Counted from the stretch's first letter, positions 1 through 8,128 are shown. The stretch: DNA of 14,125 nt from an uncultured Lachnospiraceae bacterium (GCA_910577445.1 CAJTMZ010000106.1:1-14125), one strand, 5' to 3'. Program-made: numbers and translations. Notes: generated by a model from the letters alone, not told the origin.

Positions 1-255
1 AGAGACGACGCCTTTGGCGCGCTTTCCAATCCGGGAAGCTATTTTGAAGGGAAGCAAAAGGGAAAAGAAAAATTTTCCGAAAAACACGGAAAAGGAACCA
101 GACGGGCCGACCAGGAGATTTTAACGGCTGCCTTTTCCGATTCCCATCTGATGGATTCCTACAGTAAGACGGGGCGGTACTGCCGTTTAAATGAAAATAT
201 GACTTATCAGAAAAACCGGGGTGATAAGGACGACGCCGGGGAAGAAATATTCTGA
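1..255 (+). CDS. C-terminal part of an unrecognised protein (truncated by window start)
   Basis: Frame 1 is open from the first base to a TGA at 253-255, giving 84 residues of a protein whose start lies outside the window. The fragment is strongly hydrophilic and rich in Lys, Glu, Asp and Gly. It has no hydrophobic segment and no motif I recognise. Its codon use resembles the following gene, and the reading frame has no interruption, so it is probably a real coding end rather than chance. No hairpin terminator separates it from the GGDEF gene that begins 53 bases later, so the two may be co-transcribed. I cannot assign a function. Confidence 0.6.
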   Translation, partial: RDDAFGALSNPGSYFEGKQKGKEKFSEKHGKGTRRADQEILTAAFSDSHLMDSYSKTGRYCRLNENMTYQKNRGDKDDAGEEIF

Positions 256-308
256 AACTTGAAGCGGTTATTCAAAAATAAAAGTATGATAAATCGGGAG
301 AGATTACT

Positions 309-1241
309 ATGGGTTACGACGCAATACCTTATGAGAAAAGAGTGAAGGAAAATATCAGAAATTACGCACTGTCCAATCTTTACGACATGGAGGTGGTAAA
401 GAGATATCTGGGCAGTCTGGCGGAGATTTTGGGAATCAGCATGCTTCTCACGGACCGTCACGGGGAAAAGGAAATGGTGATAGGAGACAGCTTTGTAGGA
501 TTTCACCCTGATGTGGTGAACGAGCCGGGACTGAAGCTTCGCATCCAGAACCGGACCATCGGCCACCTTTATGTGAAAGTCCTTGCGCCTTTAAAGGACG
601 AGACGCTTGTAAACGAAATGGTGGAGGGCACCGTGGCGTTTTTGTCAAAGTACGGGGAAGAGGTTTATCTGCACAGGGAAAGCAGCATTTATCTGGAAGA
701 GCTTGAAAAACGGTTGGAGGAGCGTCAGAGAAAGATTTCCCAGAACGAGAAGGAGGACGTTCTTACAGGGGTGTTCAACAAGCTGTATTTTGATGAAAAA
801 ATGAACCTGATTGACCGCTCCGGGGTGATTCCGGTGGAGGTCATCAATGTGAATATCAATGACTGGAAATTTGTCAACGACCATTTTGGCGACGAGGAGA
901 GCGACAGGCTGATACAGACAGTAGCTGGCATTCTGAAGCAGGAGGCTAAGCCCGATTACGTGGTGGGAAGAATCGACGGGGACGTGTTCGGGGTTCTGAT
1001 ACCGATGGCGGAAGAGGGGGAAGCAAAGGAATATACGCAAAGAGTAAGAAACCGCTGCGATACATATGAGGACGCCGTTTTAGCCCCTTCTGTGGCAGTG
1101 GGCATCGTGAGCAAAACAAATGTGGAGGAAACCCTGAAAGAACGTCTCTCGGACGCGGAGTATGAAATGTTCAACAACAAGTTTGAGGTAAAGAACGCTC
1201 CGGGTTATCGGGAAAGACTGGAAAAGGGACTGAAAAAATAA
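309..1241 (+). CDS. Degenerate GGDEF-domain protein
   Basis: A 310-residue protein with no signal peptide or membrane segment, so probably cytoplasmic. Residues 1-120 form an N-terminal region of unknown type, possibly a sensor. Residues about 125-148 are charged and heptad-like, suggesting a coiled-coil linker. Residues about 150-270 match the GGDEF fold: D150-V-L-T-G opens it, then the N-I-N-D-W-K-F-V-N-D-H-F-G stretch at 182-194, then R-I-D-G-D-V-F at 221-227. In active diguanylate cyclases these read DID-x-F-K-x-I-N-D and R-x-GG(D/E)EF. Here both metal-site aspartates of the first motif are Asn (182, 184), and the signature is DGDVF. I infer that it does not make c-di-GMP and instead acts as a nucleotide-binding or protein-interaction domain. 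The start is supported by a GGGAGAG ribosome binding site just upstream of ATG 309. No convincing terminator follows. Confidence 0.85.
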   Translation: MGYDAIPYEKRVKENIRNYALSNLYDMEVVKRYLGSLAEILGISMLLTDRHGEKEMVIGDSFVGFHPDVVNEPGLKLRIQNRTIGHLYVKVLAPLKDETLVNEMVEGTVAFLSKYGEEVYLHRESSIYLEELEKRLEERQRKISQNEKEDVLTGVFNKLYFDEKMNLIDRSGVIPVEVINVNINDWKFVNDHFGDEESDRLIQTVAGILKQEAKPDYVVGRIDGDVFGVLIPMAEEGEAKEYTQRVRNRCDTYEDAVLAPSVAVGIVSKTNVEETLKERLSDAEYEMFNNKFEVKNAPGYRERLEKGLKK

Positions 1242-1367
1242 AGAAAAAATAAAAATCTAAACTATTTATTAAATCATTCTTTTGTTAAGAAAGTGAGAAA
1301 ACGAGAGATAACAAGAGAAAATGAGAAAAAATGGAATATATTTCAAAAAATACGGGTATAATACCGA

Positions 1368-1396
1368 TTGCAAAGAAAAGTGTATGGAATTAATAT
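1368..1396 (+). promoter_or_regulatory. Probable sigma-A promoter of groES-groEL
   Basis: TTGCAA at 1368-1373 and TAATAT at 1391-1396 are separated by 17 bases. This puts the expected transcription start near 1403, immediately before the CIRCE operator, which is the usual layout of HrcA-controlled groESL promoters. Each box matches consensus at 4 of 6 positions. A perfect TATAAT also lies at 1357-1362, but I see no good -35 box for it. It could be an alternative start, so the exact promoter is less certain than the operator. Confidence 0.5.
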
Positions 1397-1408
1397 ATGG
1401 TTTAGTGA

Positions 1409-1435
1409 TTAGCACTCAAGTTAAATGAGTGCTAA
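1409..1435. promoter_or_regulatory. CIRCE operator (HrcA binding site)
   Basis: TTAGCACTC at 1409-1417, nine spacer bases, then GAGTGCTAA at 1427-1435. This is a perfect match to the CIRCE inverted repeat, with both 9-base arms intact and the canonical spacer length. It lies between the likely promoter and the groES ribosome binding site. By established knowledge, the heat-shock repressor HrcA binds here and is released when GroEL is occupied by unfolded protein, so groESL is autoregulated. hrcA itself is not in the window. Confidence 0.97.
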
Positions 1436-1491
1436 CAAAGAAAAGTACATCTGCACAGAGCAAAGGAACTATAATAAAGGAGGCAGTTAAA

Positions 1492-1779
1492 ATGAAGTTA
1501 GTACCATTAGCAGACAGAGTTGTATTAAAGCAGTTGGTAGCAGAGGAAACTACAAAGTCAGGTATCGTTTTACCTGGACAGAATAAAGAAAAACCCCAGC
1601 AGGCAGAAGTTATTGCAGTAGGCCCCGGCGGTATGGTTGACGGCAAGGAAGTAAAAATGGAAGTTAAGACCGGCGACCAGGTTATTTATTCCAAATACGC
1701 CGGAACAGACGTAAAGGTTGAAGAGGAAGAATACATTATCGTAAAGCAGAGCGATATCTTAGCGGTAATTGCACAGTAA
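1492..1779 (+). CDS. groES: Co-chaperonin GroES (Cpn10)
   Basis: A 95-residue protein, the normal GroES length. It forms the heptameric lid of the GroEL chamber in the cytoplasm. It opens MKLVPLADRVVLK, the conserved Cpn10 start. The mobile loop that touches GroEL is at about residues 18-34 (T-K-S-G-I-V-L-P), followed by A-E-V-I-A-V-G-P-G and a C-terminal Y-I-I-V-K-Q-S-D-I-L-A. ATG 1492 is chosen because AAAGGAGG sits at 1476-1483 with an 8-base spacer. The frame extends upstream to a GTG at 1429, but that codon lies inside the CIRCE element and has no ribosome binding site. It is the first gene of the groES-groEL operon, with 56 bases to groEL. Confidence 0.98.
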   Translation: MKLVPLADRVVLKQLVAEETTKSGIVLPGQNKEKPQQAEVIAVGPGGMVDGKEVKMEVKTGDQVIYSKYAGTDVKVEEEEYIIVKQSDILAVIAQ

Positions 1780-1835
1780 ATTGATTTTATCAGCAGCATT
1801 TGTATGAAACAACAAATATCAGGAGGCATAAAACG

Positions 1836-3458
1836 ATGGCAAAGGAACTTAAATACGGTGCGGAAGCCCGTGCAGCACTTGAATCAGGCGTAAATCAACT
1901 GGCGGATACCGTCAGAGTAACACTGGGACCTAAAGGAAGGAACGTAGTTTTAGACAAATCCTACGGCGCTCCCCTTATCACCAATGACGGCGTTACAATC
2001 GCCAAGGAAATCGAGCTGGAGGACGCTTTCGAGAACATGGGCGCTCAGCTTGTAAAGGAAGTGGCGACAAAGACCAACGATGTAGCCGGCGACGGAACCA
2101 CAACGGCAACCGTTCTTGCACAGGCAATGGTGAACGCAGGCATGAAGAACCTGGCGGCAGGCGCTAACCCCATGATTTTGAGAAAGGGTATGAAGAAAGC
2201 GACCGACTGCGCAGTGGAATCAATCGAGAAGATGAGCTCCAAAGTAAACGGCAAGGAGCATATCGCGAGAGTTGCCGCAATTTCCGCAAGCGACGACGAG
2301 GTTGGACAGCTTGTAGCCGACGCGATGGAAAAGGTATCCGGAGACGGCGTTATTACCATCGAAGAGAGCAAGACCATGCTCACAGAGCTTGATTTGGTAG
2401 AAGGTATGCAGTTCGACAGAGGCTACATTTCCGCATACATGGCTACGGATATGGATAAGATGGAAGCGGTTCTCGAGAATCCTTACATCTTAATTACAGA
2501 TAAGAAAATCTCCAATATTCAGGAAATCCTCCCGCTTCTTGAGCAGGTGGTACAGTCCGGCGCAAAACTGTTAATCATTGCGGAGGATGTTGAGGGCGAA
2601 GCTCTTACAACCCTGATTGTAAATAAACTGCGCGGAACTTTCAACGTAGTTGCAGTGAAGGCTCCCGGCTACGGCGACAGAAGAAAAGCCATGCTGGAAG
2701 ATATCGCAATCCTTACCGGCGGCCAGGTAATCAGCGAGGAGCTGGGACTTGACCTGAAAGAAACCACATTAGACCAGTTGGGCCATGCAAAATCCGTTAA
2801 GGTTCAGAAGGAAAATACCGTTATTGTTGACGGCGAAGGCGACAAGGCTGCCATTTCCGCAAGAATCAATCAGATTAAAGGCCAGATTGAAGAGACCACT
2901 TCCGATTTCGACAGAGAAAAATTGCAGGAAAGACTTGCCAAGCTGGCAGGCGGCGTTGCCGTTATCCGCGTAGGCGCAGCTACAGAGACAGAAATGAAGG
3001 AAGCAAAGCTTCGTATGGAAGACGCTCTTGCAGCTACCAGAGCGGCAGTGGAAGAAGGCATTATCTGCGGCGGCGGTTCCGCTTATATCCATGCGGCTAA
3101 AGATGTTGCAAAACTGGCAGATACCCTTGCAGGGGATGAGAAGACAGGCGCTCAGCTCGTACTGAAAGCATTGGAAGCTCCTTTGTTCCACATCGCGGCA
3201 AATGCAGGTTTGGAAGGCAGCGTTATTGTCAACAAGGTAAGAGAATCCGAGGTTGGCGTAGGATTTGACGTTCTGAAGGAGGCATATGTAAACATGATTG
3301 ACGCCGGCATTCTTGACCCCGCCAAGGTGACAAGAAGCGCTCTGCAGAACGCGACAAGCGTTGCATCCACTCTCCTTACAACGGAATCCGTTGTTGCAAA
3401 CATCAAGGAAGACGCTCCCGCAATGCCCGCAGGCGGCGGAATGGGCGGTATGATGTAA
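1836..3458 (+). CDS. groEL: Chaperonin GroEL (Cpn60)
   Basis: A 540-residue ATP-driven chaperonin that forms double seven-membered rings and folds proteins under the GroES lid. It begins MAKELKYG and ends with the typical Gly/Met tail (GGGMGGMM). Visible hallmarks are the phosphate-binding T-L-G-P-K-G-R-N at about 29-36, D51 in N-D-G-V-T, D86 in the G-D-G-T-T-T ATP motif, and the equatorial E-D-A-L-x-A-T-R-A-A-V-E-E-G segment before the G-G-G motif. All expected catalytic positions appear intact. ATG 1836 is chosen because AGGAGG at 1821-1826 stands 9 bases upstream. An in-frame TTG at 1800 would add 12 residues that do not belong to the family. The gene is controlled with groES by CIRCE and ended by a strong terminator. 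Confidence 0.99.
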   Translation: MAKELKYGAEARAALESGVNQLADTVRVTLGPKGRNVVLDKSYGAPLITNDGVTIAKEIELEDAFENMGAQLVKEVATKTNDVAGDGTTTATVLAQAMVNAGMKNLAAGANPMILRKGMKKATDCAVESIEKMSSKVNGKEHIARVAAISASDDEVGQLVADAMEKVSGDGVITIEESKTMLTELDLVEGMQFDRGYISAYMATDMDKMEAVLENPYILITDKKISNIQEILPLLEQVVQSGAKLLIIAEDVEGEALTTLIVNKLRGTFNVVAVKAPGYGDRRKAMLEDIAILTGGQVISEELGLDLKETTLDQLGHAKSVKVQKENTVIVDGEGDKAAISARINQIKGQIEETTSDFDREKLQERLAKLAGGVAVIRVGAATETEMKEAKLRMEDALAATRAAVEEGIICGGGSAYIHAAKDVAKLADTLAGDEKTGAQLVLKALEAPLFHIAANAGLEGSVIVNKVRESEVGVGFDVLKEAYVNMIDAGILDPAKVTRSALQNATSVASTLLTTESVVANIKEDAPAMPAGGGMGGMM

Positions 3459-3534
3459 GCAGACCGTGGGTATATTAGAGGAAACAGGCTGATTGTGGCA
3501 TGCACAGGAGGCGGTTTTCGGGAATATGATTAGG

Positions 3535-3575
3535 AAAGCAGGTATGTGTCTTTTGGGATGCATATCTGCTTTTTT
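3535..3575 (+). terminator. Intrinsic terminator of groES-groEL
   Basis: A 16-base left arm at 3535-3550 (AAAGCAGGTATGTGTC) pairs along its whole length with 3557-3572 (GATGCATATCTGCTTT), with three G-U wobbles. The loop is six bases (TTTTGG), and a T run at 3570-3575 follows. It lies 76 bases after the groEL stop and ahead of the rel promoter, so it cleanly separates the two units. Confidence 0.9.
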
Positions 3576-3602
3576 GACTTCGAGAACCCCTCTCACCAGG
3601 CA

Positions 3603-3631
3603 TTGACGAATTTTACAAAAAAATATATAAT
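3603..3631 (+). promoter_or_regulatory. Sigma-A promoter of the rel operon
   Basis: TTGACG at 3603-3608, a 17-base spacer, and a perfect TATAAT at 3626-3631. Eleven of twelve hexamer bases match consensus. It follows the groEL terminator directly and gives a leader of about 80 bases before the rel start at 3721. I see no operator or leader hairpin in that stretch. Confidence 0.85.
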
Positions 3632-3720
3632 AGCTTCAATTGGGTATGATATGCATATGATGAAAGTATCTGGTATTTTCAGGCGCAAATCGGCAGCTCA
3701 AATAAGAATGAAGGTTTTAT

Positions 3721-6045
3721 ATGACGGAAGAAAAATACACAAAATATTCAAAAAGTGGAATCGTGATAGATGACGGACGGATTGAAGCCATCCGGGAATT
3801 TCAAAGTCCCGAGCAGCTCTACAGGGACCTTATTTTGCGTGTCCAGAAATACCATCCCTCCGATGATATTTCACTGATTGAAAAAGCATACACTCTGGCG
3901 GCCAGGGCGCACCAGAATCAGGTGCGCAAATCCGGGGAGCCGTATATTATCCATCCTTTATGCGTGGCAATCGTGCTTGCCGATTTGGAGATGGATAAGG
4001 AAACCATAGCGGCGGGGCTTTTGCATGATGTGATAGAAGACACCATTATGACGGAGGATGAAATAGGCACGCAGTTCGGAAGCGATGTGGCGCTTTTAGT
4101 TGACGGCGTGACCAAGTTAGAGCAGCTTCAGTTTACCAGTGAACACGGCGATAAGACTTTTGACCGTCTGGAAATGCAGGCGGAAAATCTGCGGAAGATG
4201 TTCCTGGCCATGGCAAAGGATATCCGTGTGATTATTATTAAGCTGGCGGACAGACTGCACAACATGCGCACCCTGAAATATAAAAGCCCGGAGAGCCAGC
4301 AGCGAATCGCAAGGGAAACCATGGAAATCTACGCGCCCATTGCCCAGCGGCTCGGGATTTCAAAGATAAAGGTGGAGCTTGACGATTTATCCCTCAAATA
4401 TCTGGAGCCGGAAGCCTATTATGATTTGGTTGAAAAAATTGCCATCCGGAAGAGCGAGCGGGAGGCTTATATCCAGACCATCGTGGACGAGGTCAGTTCC
4501 CATATTGCGAAAGCGGGCATCAGCGCCAAAATCGATGGGCGGGTGAAGCATTTCTTCAGCATTTACAAGAAGATGAAGAACCAGAGCAAGACCATCGACC
4601 AGATATATGATTTGTTCGCGGTGCGTATTATCGTGTCCTCGGTGAAGGACTGCTATGCGGCTCTTGGGGTGATTCACGAGATGTATAAGCCCATACCGGG
4701 ACGTTTTAAGGATTATATTGCCATGCCCAAGGCGAATATGTACCAGTCGCTGCATACGACGCTGATTGGAGCAAACGGGCAGCCCTTTGAAATCCAGATT
4801 CGTACCTACGAGATGCATAAGGCCGCGGAATACGGCATTGCCGCCCACTGGAAATATAAGGTGGCTTCGGACGGCAAAAAGATAGAGGATTCCGAGGAGG
4901 AAAAGCTTTCCTGGCTCCGCCAGATTTTAGAGTGGCAGCAGGATATGTCGGATAACAGGGAGTTCATGCGGCTCCTTAAAAGCGATTTGGATTTGTTTTC
5001 CGACAGCGTTTACTGCTTTACCCCGAAGGGAGAGGTGAAAAACCTTCCCGCCGGTTCCACGCCCATTGATTTTGCCTACTGCATTCACAGCGCGGTGGGA
5101 AACCGGATGATTGGCGCAAGGGTCAACGGCAAGCTGGTAACCATTGATTACGAGATTAAAAACGGCGACCAGTTGGAAATACTGACCTCCCAGAACTCCA
5201 AAGGACCAAGCCGTGACTGGCTGAACGTAGTCAAGAGCACCCAGGCAAAAAATAAAATCAATCAGTGGTTTAAAAACGAGTTTAAGGAAGAAAATATTGT
5301 CAAGGGCAAGGAGCTTTTAAACGCCTACTGTAAGGCAAAGAGCATCAATATTGCCGAAATCATAAAACCTGAATATATGGAAGTCATTATGCGCAAGTAC
5401 GGCTTCCGGGACTGGGATTCCGTGCTTGCGGCCGTAGGACACGGCGGCCTTAAGGAAGGCCAGATTATCAATAAAATGCTTGAGGTTTATGAGAAGAACC
5501 ACAAGAAGGAAATGACCAATGAGGAGGTTCTTGCGGCGGTTGCGGGAAACGATTTTTCCAGAGAATCCGCTCAGGTCCGTTCCAAAAGCGGAATCACGGT
5601 GAAAGGGATTCACGACGTGGCCGTCCGTTTTTCCAAGTGCTGTTCTCCCGTGCCAGGGGACGAAATCGTGGGATTCGTCACAAGGGGAAGAGGCGTTTCC
5701 ATCCACAGGACGGACTGCGTCAACGTTATCAATCTGCCTGAGCCGGAGAGGGTGCGGCTGATTGACGCGGAATGGCAGGGTTCCCCTGACGAGGCAAGCG
5801 GGGAGAAATACCTTGCGGAGATTATGATTTACGCCAACAACAGAAACGGCCTTCTGGCGGATATTTCCAGAGCGCTGACGGAAAAAGACATTGACATTTT
5901 ATCCATGAGCACCAGAGTAAATAAGCAGGGAATTGCCACACTGGCAACATCCTTTGAAATCAGCAACCGGGCGGAGCTGAACCGGATTATCGACAAGATT
6001 GCCGGAATTGAGAGCGTGCTGGATATAGAGAGAACTACCGGCTGA
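3721..6045 (+). CDS. relA: Bifunctional (p)ppGpp synthetase/hydrolase Rel
   Basis: A 774-residue stringent-response enzyme that makes (p)ppGpp from ATP and GDP/GTP on stalled ribosomes and also degrades it. Domains in order: HD hydrolase at about 50-200, with H78, H102-D103, E106-D107 and the L-A-D-R-L-H-N-M-R block at 175-183; synthetase at about 265-380, with D297 in Y-D-L-F-A-V-R, R-F-K-D at 328-331 and E357 in F-E-I-Q-I-R-T; TGS at about 429-490; a conserved Cys zinc-finger-like region with C640-C641, H662 and C666; and a C-terminal ACT domain at about 698-770. R-F-K-D rather than E-x-D-D is the signature of bifunctional Rel/SpoT proteins. All hydrolase residues appear present, so both activities are expected. 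The N-terminus is about 30 residues longer than many homologues. GAAGG at 3710-3714 supports ATG 3721. It is the first gene of a three-gene unit. Confidence 0.98.
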   Translation: MTEEKYTKYSKSGIVIDDGRIEAIREFQSPEQLYRDLILRVQKYHPSDDISLIEKAYTLAARAHQNQVRKSGEPYIIHPLCVAIVLADLEMDKETIAAGLLHDVIEDTIMTEDEIGTQFGSDVALLVDGVTKLEQLQFTSEHGDKTFDRLEMQAENLRKMFLAMAKDIRVIIIKLADRLHNMRTLKYKSPESQQRIARETMEIYAPIAQRLGISKIKVELDDLSLKYLEPEAYYDLVEKIAIRKSEREAYIQTIVDEVSSHIAKAGISAKIDGRVKHFFSIYKKMKNQSKTIDQIYDLFAVRIIVSSVKDCYAALGVIHEMYKPIPGRFKDYIAMPKANMYQSLHTTLIGANGQPFEIQIRTYEMHKAAEYGIAAHWKYKVASDGKKIEDSEEEKLSWLRQILEWQQDMSDNREFMRLLKSDLDLFSDSVYCFTPKGEVKNLPAGSTPIDFAYCIHSAVGNRMIGARVNGKLVTIDYEIKNGDQLEILTSQNSKGPSRDWLNVVKSTQAKNKINQWFKNEFKEENIVKGKELLNAYCKAKSINIAEIIKPEYMEVIMRKYGFRDWDSVLAAVGHGGLKEGQIINKMLEVYEKNHKKEMTNEEVLAAVAGNDFSRESAQVRSKSGITVKGIHDVAVRFSKCCSPVPGDEIVGFVTRGRGVSIHRTDCVNVINLPEPERVRLIDAEWQGSPDEASGEKYLAEIMIYANNRNGLLADISRALTEKDIDILSMSTRVNKQGIATLATSFEISNRAELNRIIDKIAGIESVLDIERTTG

Positions 6046-6130
6046 GCGTATGCGGTTTTGTACGCTTTAGCAAAGAGCGGCGGCGCAATACATGCATTGC
6101 CGCATAGAGGGAATAACGGAAAGGAGAAAT

Positions 6131-6760
6131 ATGGCGGAATTAAAAATCGGAAGAATAACACTGGGCGTCTGCCAGACAAACTGCTATTTTGTATACGAAG
6201 CGGGCAAAAAAGAAGCGATTGTTTTTGACCCGGCGGATAAAGGAGATTATATTTATAACCGGCTACGGGACAACGGCTTTTCGGTGGCGGCCATTTTGCT
6301 GACCCACGGCCATTTCGACCACATCTGGGGAGTGGAGGAGCTTAAGGCTCTTTCCGGCGCAAAGGTGTACGCTTATGAAGAGGAAAAGGAAGTCTGCGAG
6401 GACGCGGTTTTAAACGTATCCGGAAATGTGGGCAGAGCCTGTACGGTGAAGGCCGACGTCTACGCAAAGGACGGGGAAGAAATTACCGTTTCGGGAATAG
6501 CCTGCCGTCTGATTGCGACGCCCGGGCATACGAAAGGGAGCTGCTGCTATTATTTTGAAAGTGATAAAATATTAATCAGTGGGGATACTTTATTTCAGGA
6601 ATCAGTGGGGAGAACGGATTTGCCTACCGGCAGCATGGGCACGCTGGTGCGTTCCGTCAAGGAAAAGCTGTTTCCGCTTCCCGAAAGTGTGAAGGTTTAT
6701 CCGGGACACGGAGATTCCACCACGATTGGACACGAGAAGAAATATAACGCTTTTATCTGA
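6131..6760 (+). CDS. Metallo-beta-lactamase-fold hydrolase (glyoxalase II-like)
   Basis: A 209-residue soluble protein of the GloB-like MBL family. Metal ligands are clear: T-H-G-H-F-D-H at 58-64 (H59, H61, D63, H64), H133 in T-P-G-H-T-K-G-S, D152 in S-G-D-T-L-F and H193 in Y-P-G-H-G. This is the full set for a two-metal site. The protein is shorter than true glyoxalase II and lacks its C-terminal substrate-binding helices, so the natural substrate is unknown, perhaps a small thioester or other ester. AAGGAG at 6121-6126 selects ATG 6131 over an in-frame ATG at 6092, which has no ribosome binding site. It lies 85 bases behind rel without a terminator. A small MBL hydrolase downstream of rel is a familiar Clostridia arrangement. 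Confidence 0.9.
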   Translation: MAELKIGRITLGVCQTNCYFVYEAGKKEAIVFDPADKGDYIYNRLRDNGFSVAAILLTHGHFDHIWGVEELKALSGAKVYAYEEEKEVCEDAVLNVSGNVGRACTVKADVYAKDGEEITVSGIACRLIATPGHTKGSCCYYFESDKILISGDTLFQESVGRTDLPTGSMGTLVRSVKEKLFPLPESVKVYPGHGDSTTIGHEKKYNAFI

Positions 6761-6804
6761 TAAGTTTGAAATGGAAAATACAACAGTAGAAAGAGAGGAA
6801 GAAA

Positions 6805-7977
6805 ATGACTTTAAGGAGAAAATGGCTATTGGCAGTAATTGGTCTGTCAATTGGACTGGCAGTTTCAGGATGCGGAAAAGAGGAGGAGGACAACAGCCAG
6901 CCTCAGATTACGGTGGAGCCTATTCCCACGGCGACACAGCAGCCGGAGGAAGAGCCGGAACCGGAGGAGGATACGTCAGGCACGCAGAGGGAGGTTGTGG
7001 ACGGAAAAATGCAGAGCTACCTGACCGGAGAGTGGAAGGACGAAAAGGTAGTGAACAGACGTCCCATTGCGGTTATGGTGCCCAACAATGCGCCGGCTCT
7101 CCCGCAGTACGGTATTTCCAGGGCAAGCATTATCTACGAAGCGCCCGTGGAGGGAAGAATTACCAGACTGATGCCTGTGTTTGAGGATTTTGACGATTTG
7201 GAGAGAATCGGGCCTGTGAGAAGCAGCCGTGATTACTATATTTATATTGCCATGGGTTATGAAGCGATTTACTGTAACTGGGGACTTGCCGTGCCTTATG
7301 TGGAGGAGCTGATTAACAGGGATACCGTACAGAACATCAGCGCCGCGGTTCAGGGAATCCACAATCCCGCCGACGAGGCGTTCGGCAGAGTAAGCCGTCC
7401 GGGCAAAGCCACGGAGTTTACCGGTTATCTTTTTATCGACGGAATGCTAAAGGCTGCGGAACGTCTTGGCTATGACTGGGAGTATGACGACGAGCATGTA
7501 GCGCCGTTTCTATTTGCCGCCGACGATAAGAGGGCGGAAGAAAATTATGCCGGTGAAAAGGACGCGACTATGATTTATCCCGGCGGACAGTCCGGTAACC
7601 AGAGCGGATACGGCGCGTATAATCCTTATTTTGAATACCATGAGGACGAAGGGGTTTACTACAGATACCAGGACGGCAGCGCGCAGATTGACGAGCTGGA
7701 CGGCAGCCAGCTTAAGGTTTCCAACGTGATACTGCAGTATTGCCACGGCGAGGTAAGGGACGCCCACGATTATCTTGCGTTTGGCGTTCACGGCGATGGA
7801 AAGGCCATTGTCTTTACCGGCGGAAAAGCCATTGAAGGCACCTGGGAGCGGTTTGACGGCGACTCCACACCGGCAAAATTCCTCGACAAAGACGGAAAGG
7901 AAATCGTATTCAATCAGGGAAAAACATGGATTTGCAATATCTGGGACGAATATGGCGAATTTGTGGAATATAATTAA
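6805..7977 (+). CDS. DUF3048 (YerB-like) lipoprotein
   Basis: A 390-residue predicted lipoprotein. Basic residues at 4-6, a hydrophobic stretch at 7-20 and the lipobox V-S-G-C with C23 mark a type II signal peptide, so it should be anchored on the outer face of the membrane. Residues 24-62 form an acidic, Pro/Gln/Glu-rich linker. From about 84 on it matches the DUF3048 family: N-R-R-P-I-A-V-M-V-P-N-N, S-I-I-Y-E-A-P-V-E-G-R-I-T-R and G-P-V-R-S-S-R-D-Y in the N-terminal domain, then a C-terminal domain from about 270 ending near K-T-W-I-C-N-I. The molecular function of the family is not established; B. subtilis YerB is the named relative. GAGG at 6795-6798 supports the start. It is the last gene of the rel unit, 44 bases after the MBL gene, and a terminator follows at 8024. 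Confidence 0.88.
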   Translation: MTLRRKWLLAVIGLSIGLAVSGCGKEEEDNSQPQITVEPIPTATQQPEEEPEPEEDTSGTQREVVDGKMQSYLTGEWKDEKVVNRRPIAVMVPNNAPALPQYGISRASIIYEAPVEGRITRLMPVFEDFDDLERIGPVRSSRDYYIYIAMGYEAIYCNWGLAVPYVEELINRDTVQNISAAVQGIHNPADEAFGRVSRPGKATEFTGYLFIDGMLKAAERLGYDWEYDDEHVAPFLFAADDKRAEENYAGEKDATMIYPGGQSGNQSGYGAYNPYFEYHEDEGVYYRYQDGSAQIDELDGSQLKVSNVILQYCHGEVRDAHDYLAFGVHGDGKAIVFTGGKAIEGTWERFDGDSTPAKFLDKDGKEIVFNQGKTWICNIWDEYGEFVEYN

Positions 7978-8023
7978 ACAGCAGGGAAAGGACGGGTCAG
8001 AGCATCTTAGTCCAATCCGGAAG

Positions 8024-8055
8024 AAATACCCGTGGTTTACAACCGCGGGTATTTT
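8024..8055 (+). terminator. Intrinsic terminator after the DUF3048 gene
   Basis: The 14-base arm AAATACCCGTGGTT at 8024-8037 pairs with AACCGCGGGTATTT at 8041-8054, with one T-G wobble and a 3-base loop. A short T run (8052-8055) follows. The stem is strong but the T tract is short, so some readthrough is possible. It shares bases with the downstream glmS promoter. Confidence 0.75.
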
Positions 8056-8064
8056 GTGTATAAT
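8036..8064 (+). promoter_or_regulatory. Probable sigma-A promoter of the glmS unit, interleaved with the terminator
   Basis: TTTACA at 8036-8041 and a perfect TATAAT at 8059-8064 are separated by 17 bases. The -35 box covers the loop and flanking stem bases of the preceding terminator, and the T tract lies inside the spacer. The predicted start near 8071 leaves about 58 nucleotides before the ribozyme cleavage site. Confidence 0.75.
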
Positions 8065-8128
8065 GGTGTTCGTGGCACATTGAAAATTAAATAAGCGGTG
8101 ATGAAAACTGTCATTGTTTCCCCATCTA

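Noticed and set aside
1357..1362. Perfect TATAAT upstream of groES as the main promoter
   Set aside because: No -35-like hexamer lies 16-18 bases upstream and it lacks the TG of an extended -10. The 1368-1396 pair fits better with the CIRCE position, though this site may be a secondary start.
1429..1491. Upstream GTG start extending GroES by 21 residues
   Set aside because: The GTG is inside the right arm of CIRCE and has no ribosome binding site. ATG 1492 has an ideal AAAGGAGG and gives the family's normal start.
2769..3596. 275-codon open frame on the minus strand opposite groEL
   Set aside because: It lies entirely against the groEL coding strand and the terminator, is rich in Cys, Asn and His in a way typical of a mirror frame, and has no family motif. 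GroEL on the + strand explains the sequence.
3526..3606. 26-codon ORF behind an AGGAGG at 3506-3511
   Set aside because: The spacer to the ATG is 14 bases, and the ORF runs through the groEL terminator hairpin, which better explains the sequence.
3546..3773. 75-codon + strand frame between groEL and rel
   Set aside because: It begins inside the terminator, spans the rel promoter and overlaps the rel start in another frame, with no ribosome binding site or recognisable protein.
6046..6110. Possible terminator between rel and the MBL gene
   Set aside because: GCGTA/TACGC (6046-6065) has only five pairs with a 10-base loop, and the following GC-rich stem is bulged. Neither has a T run.
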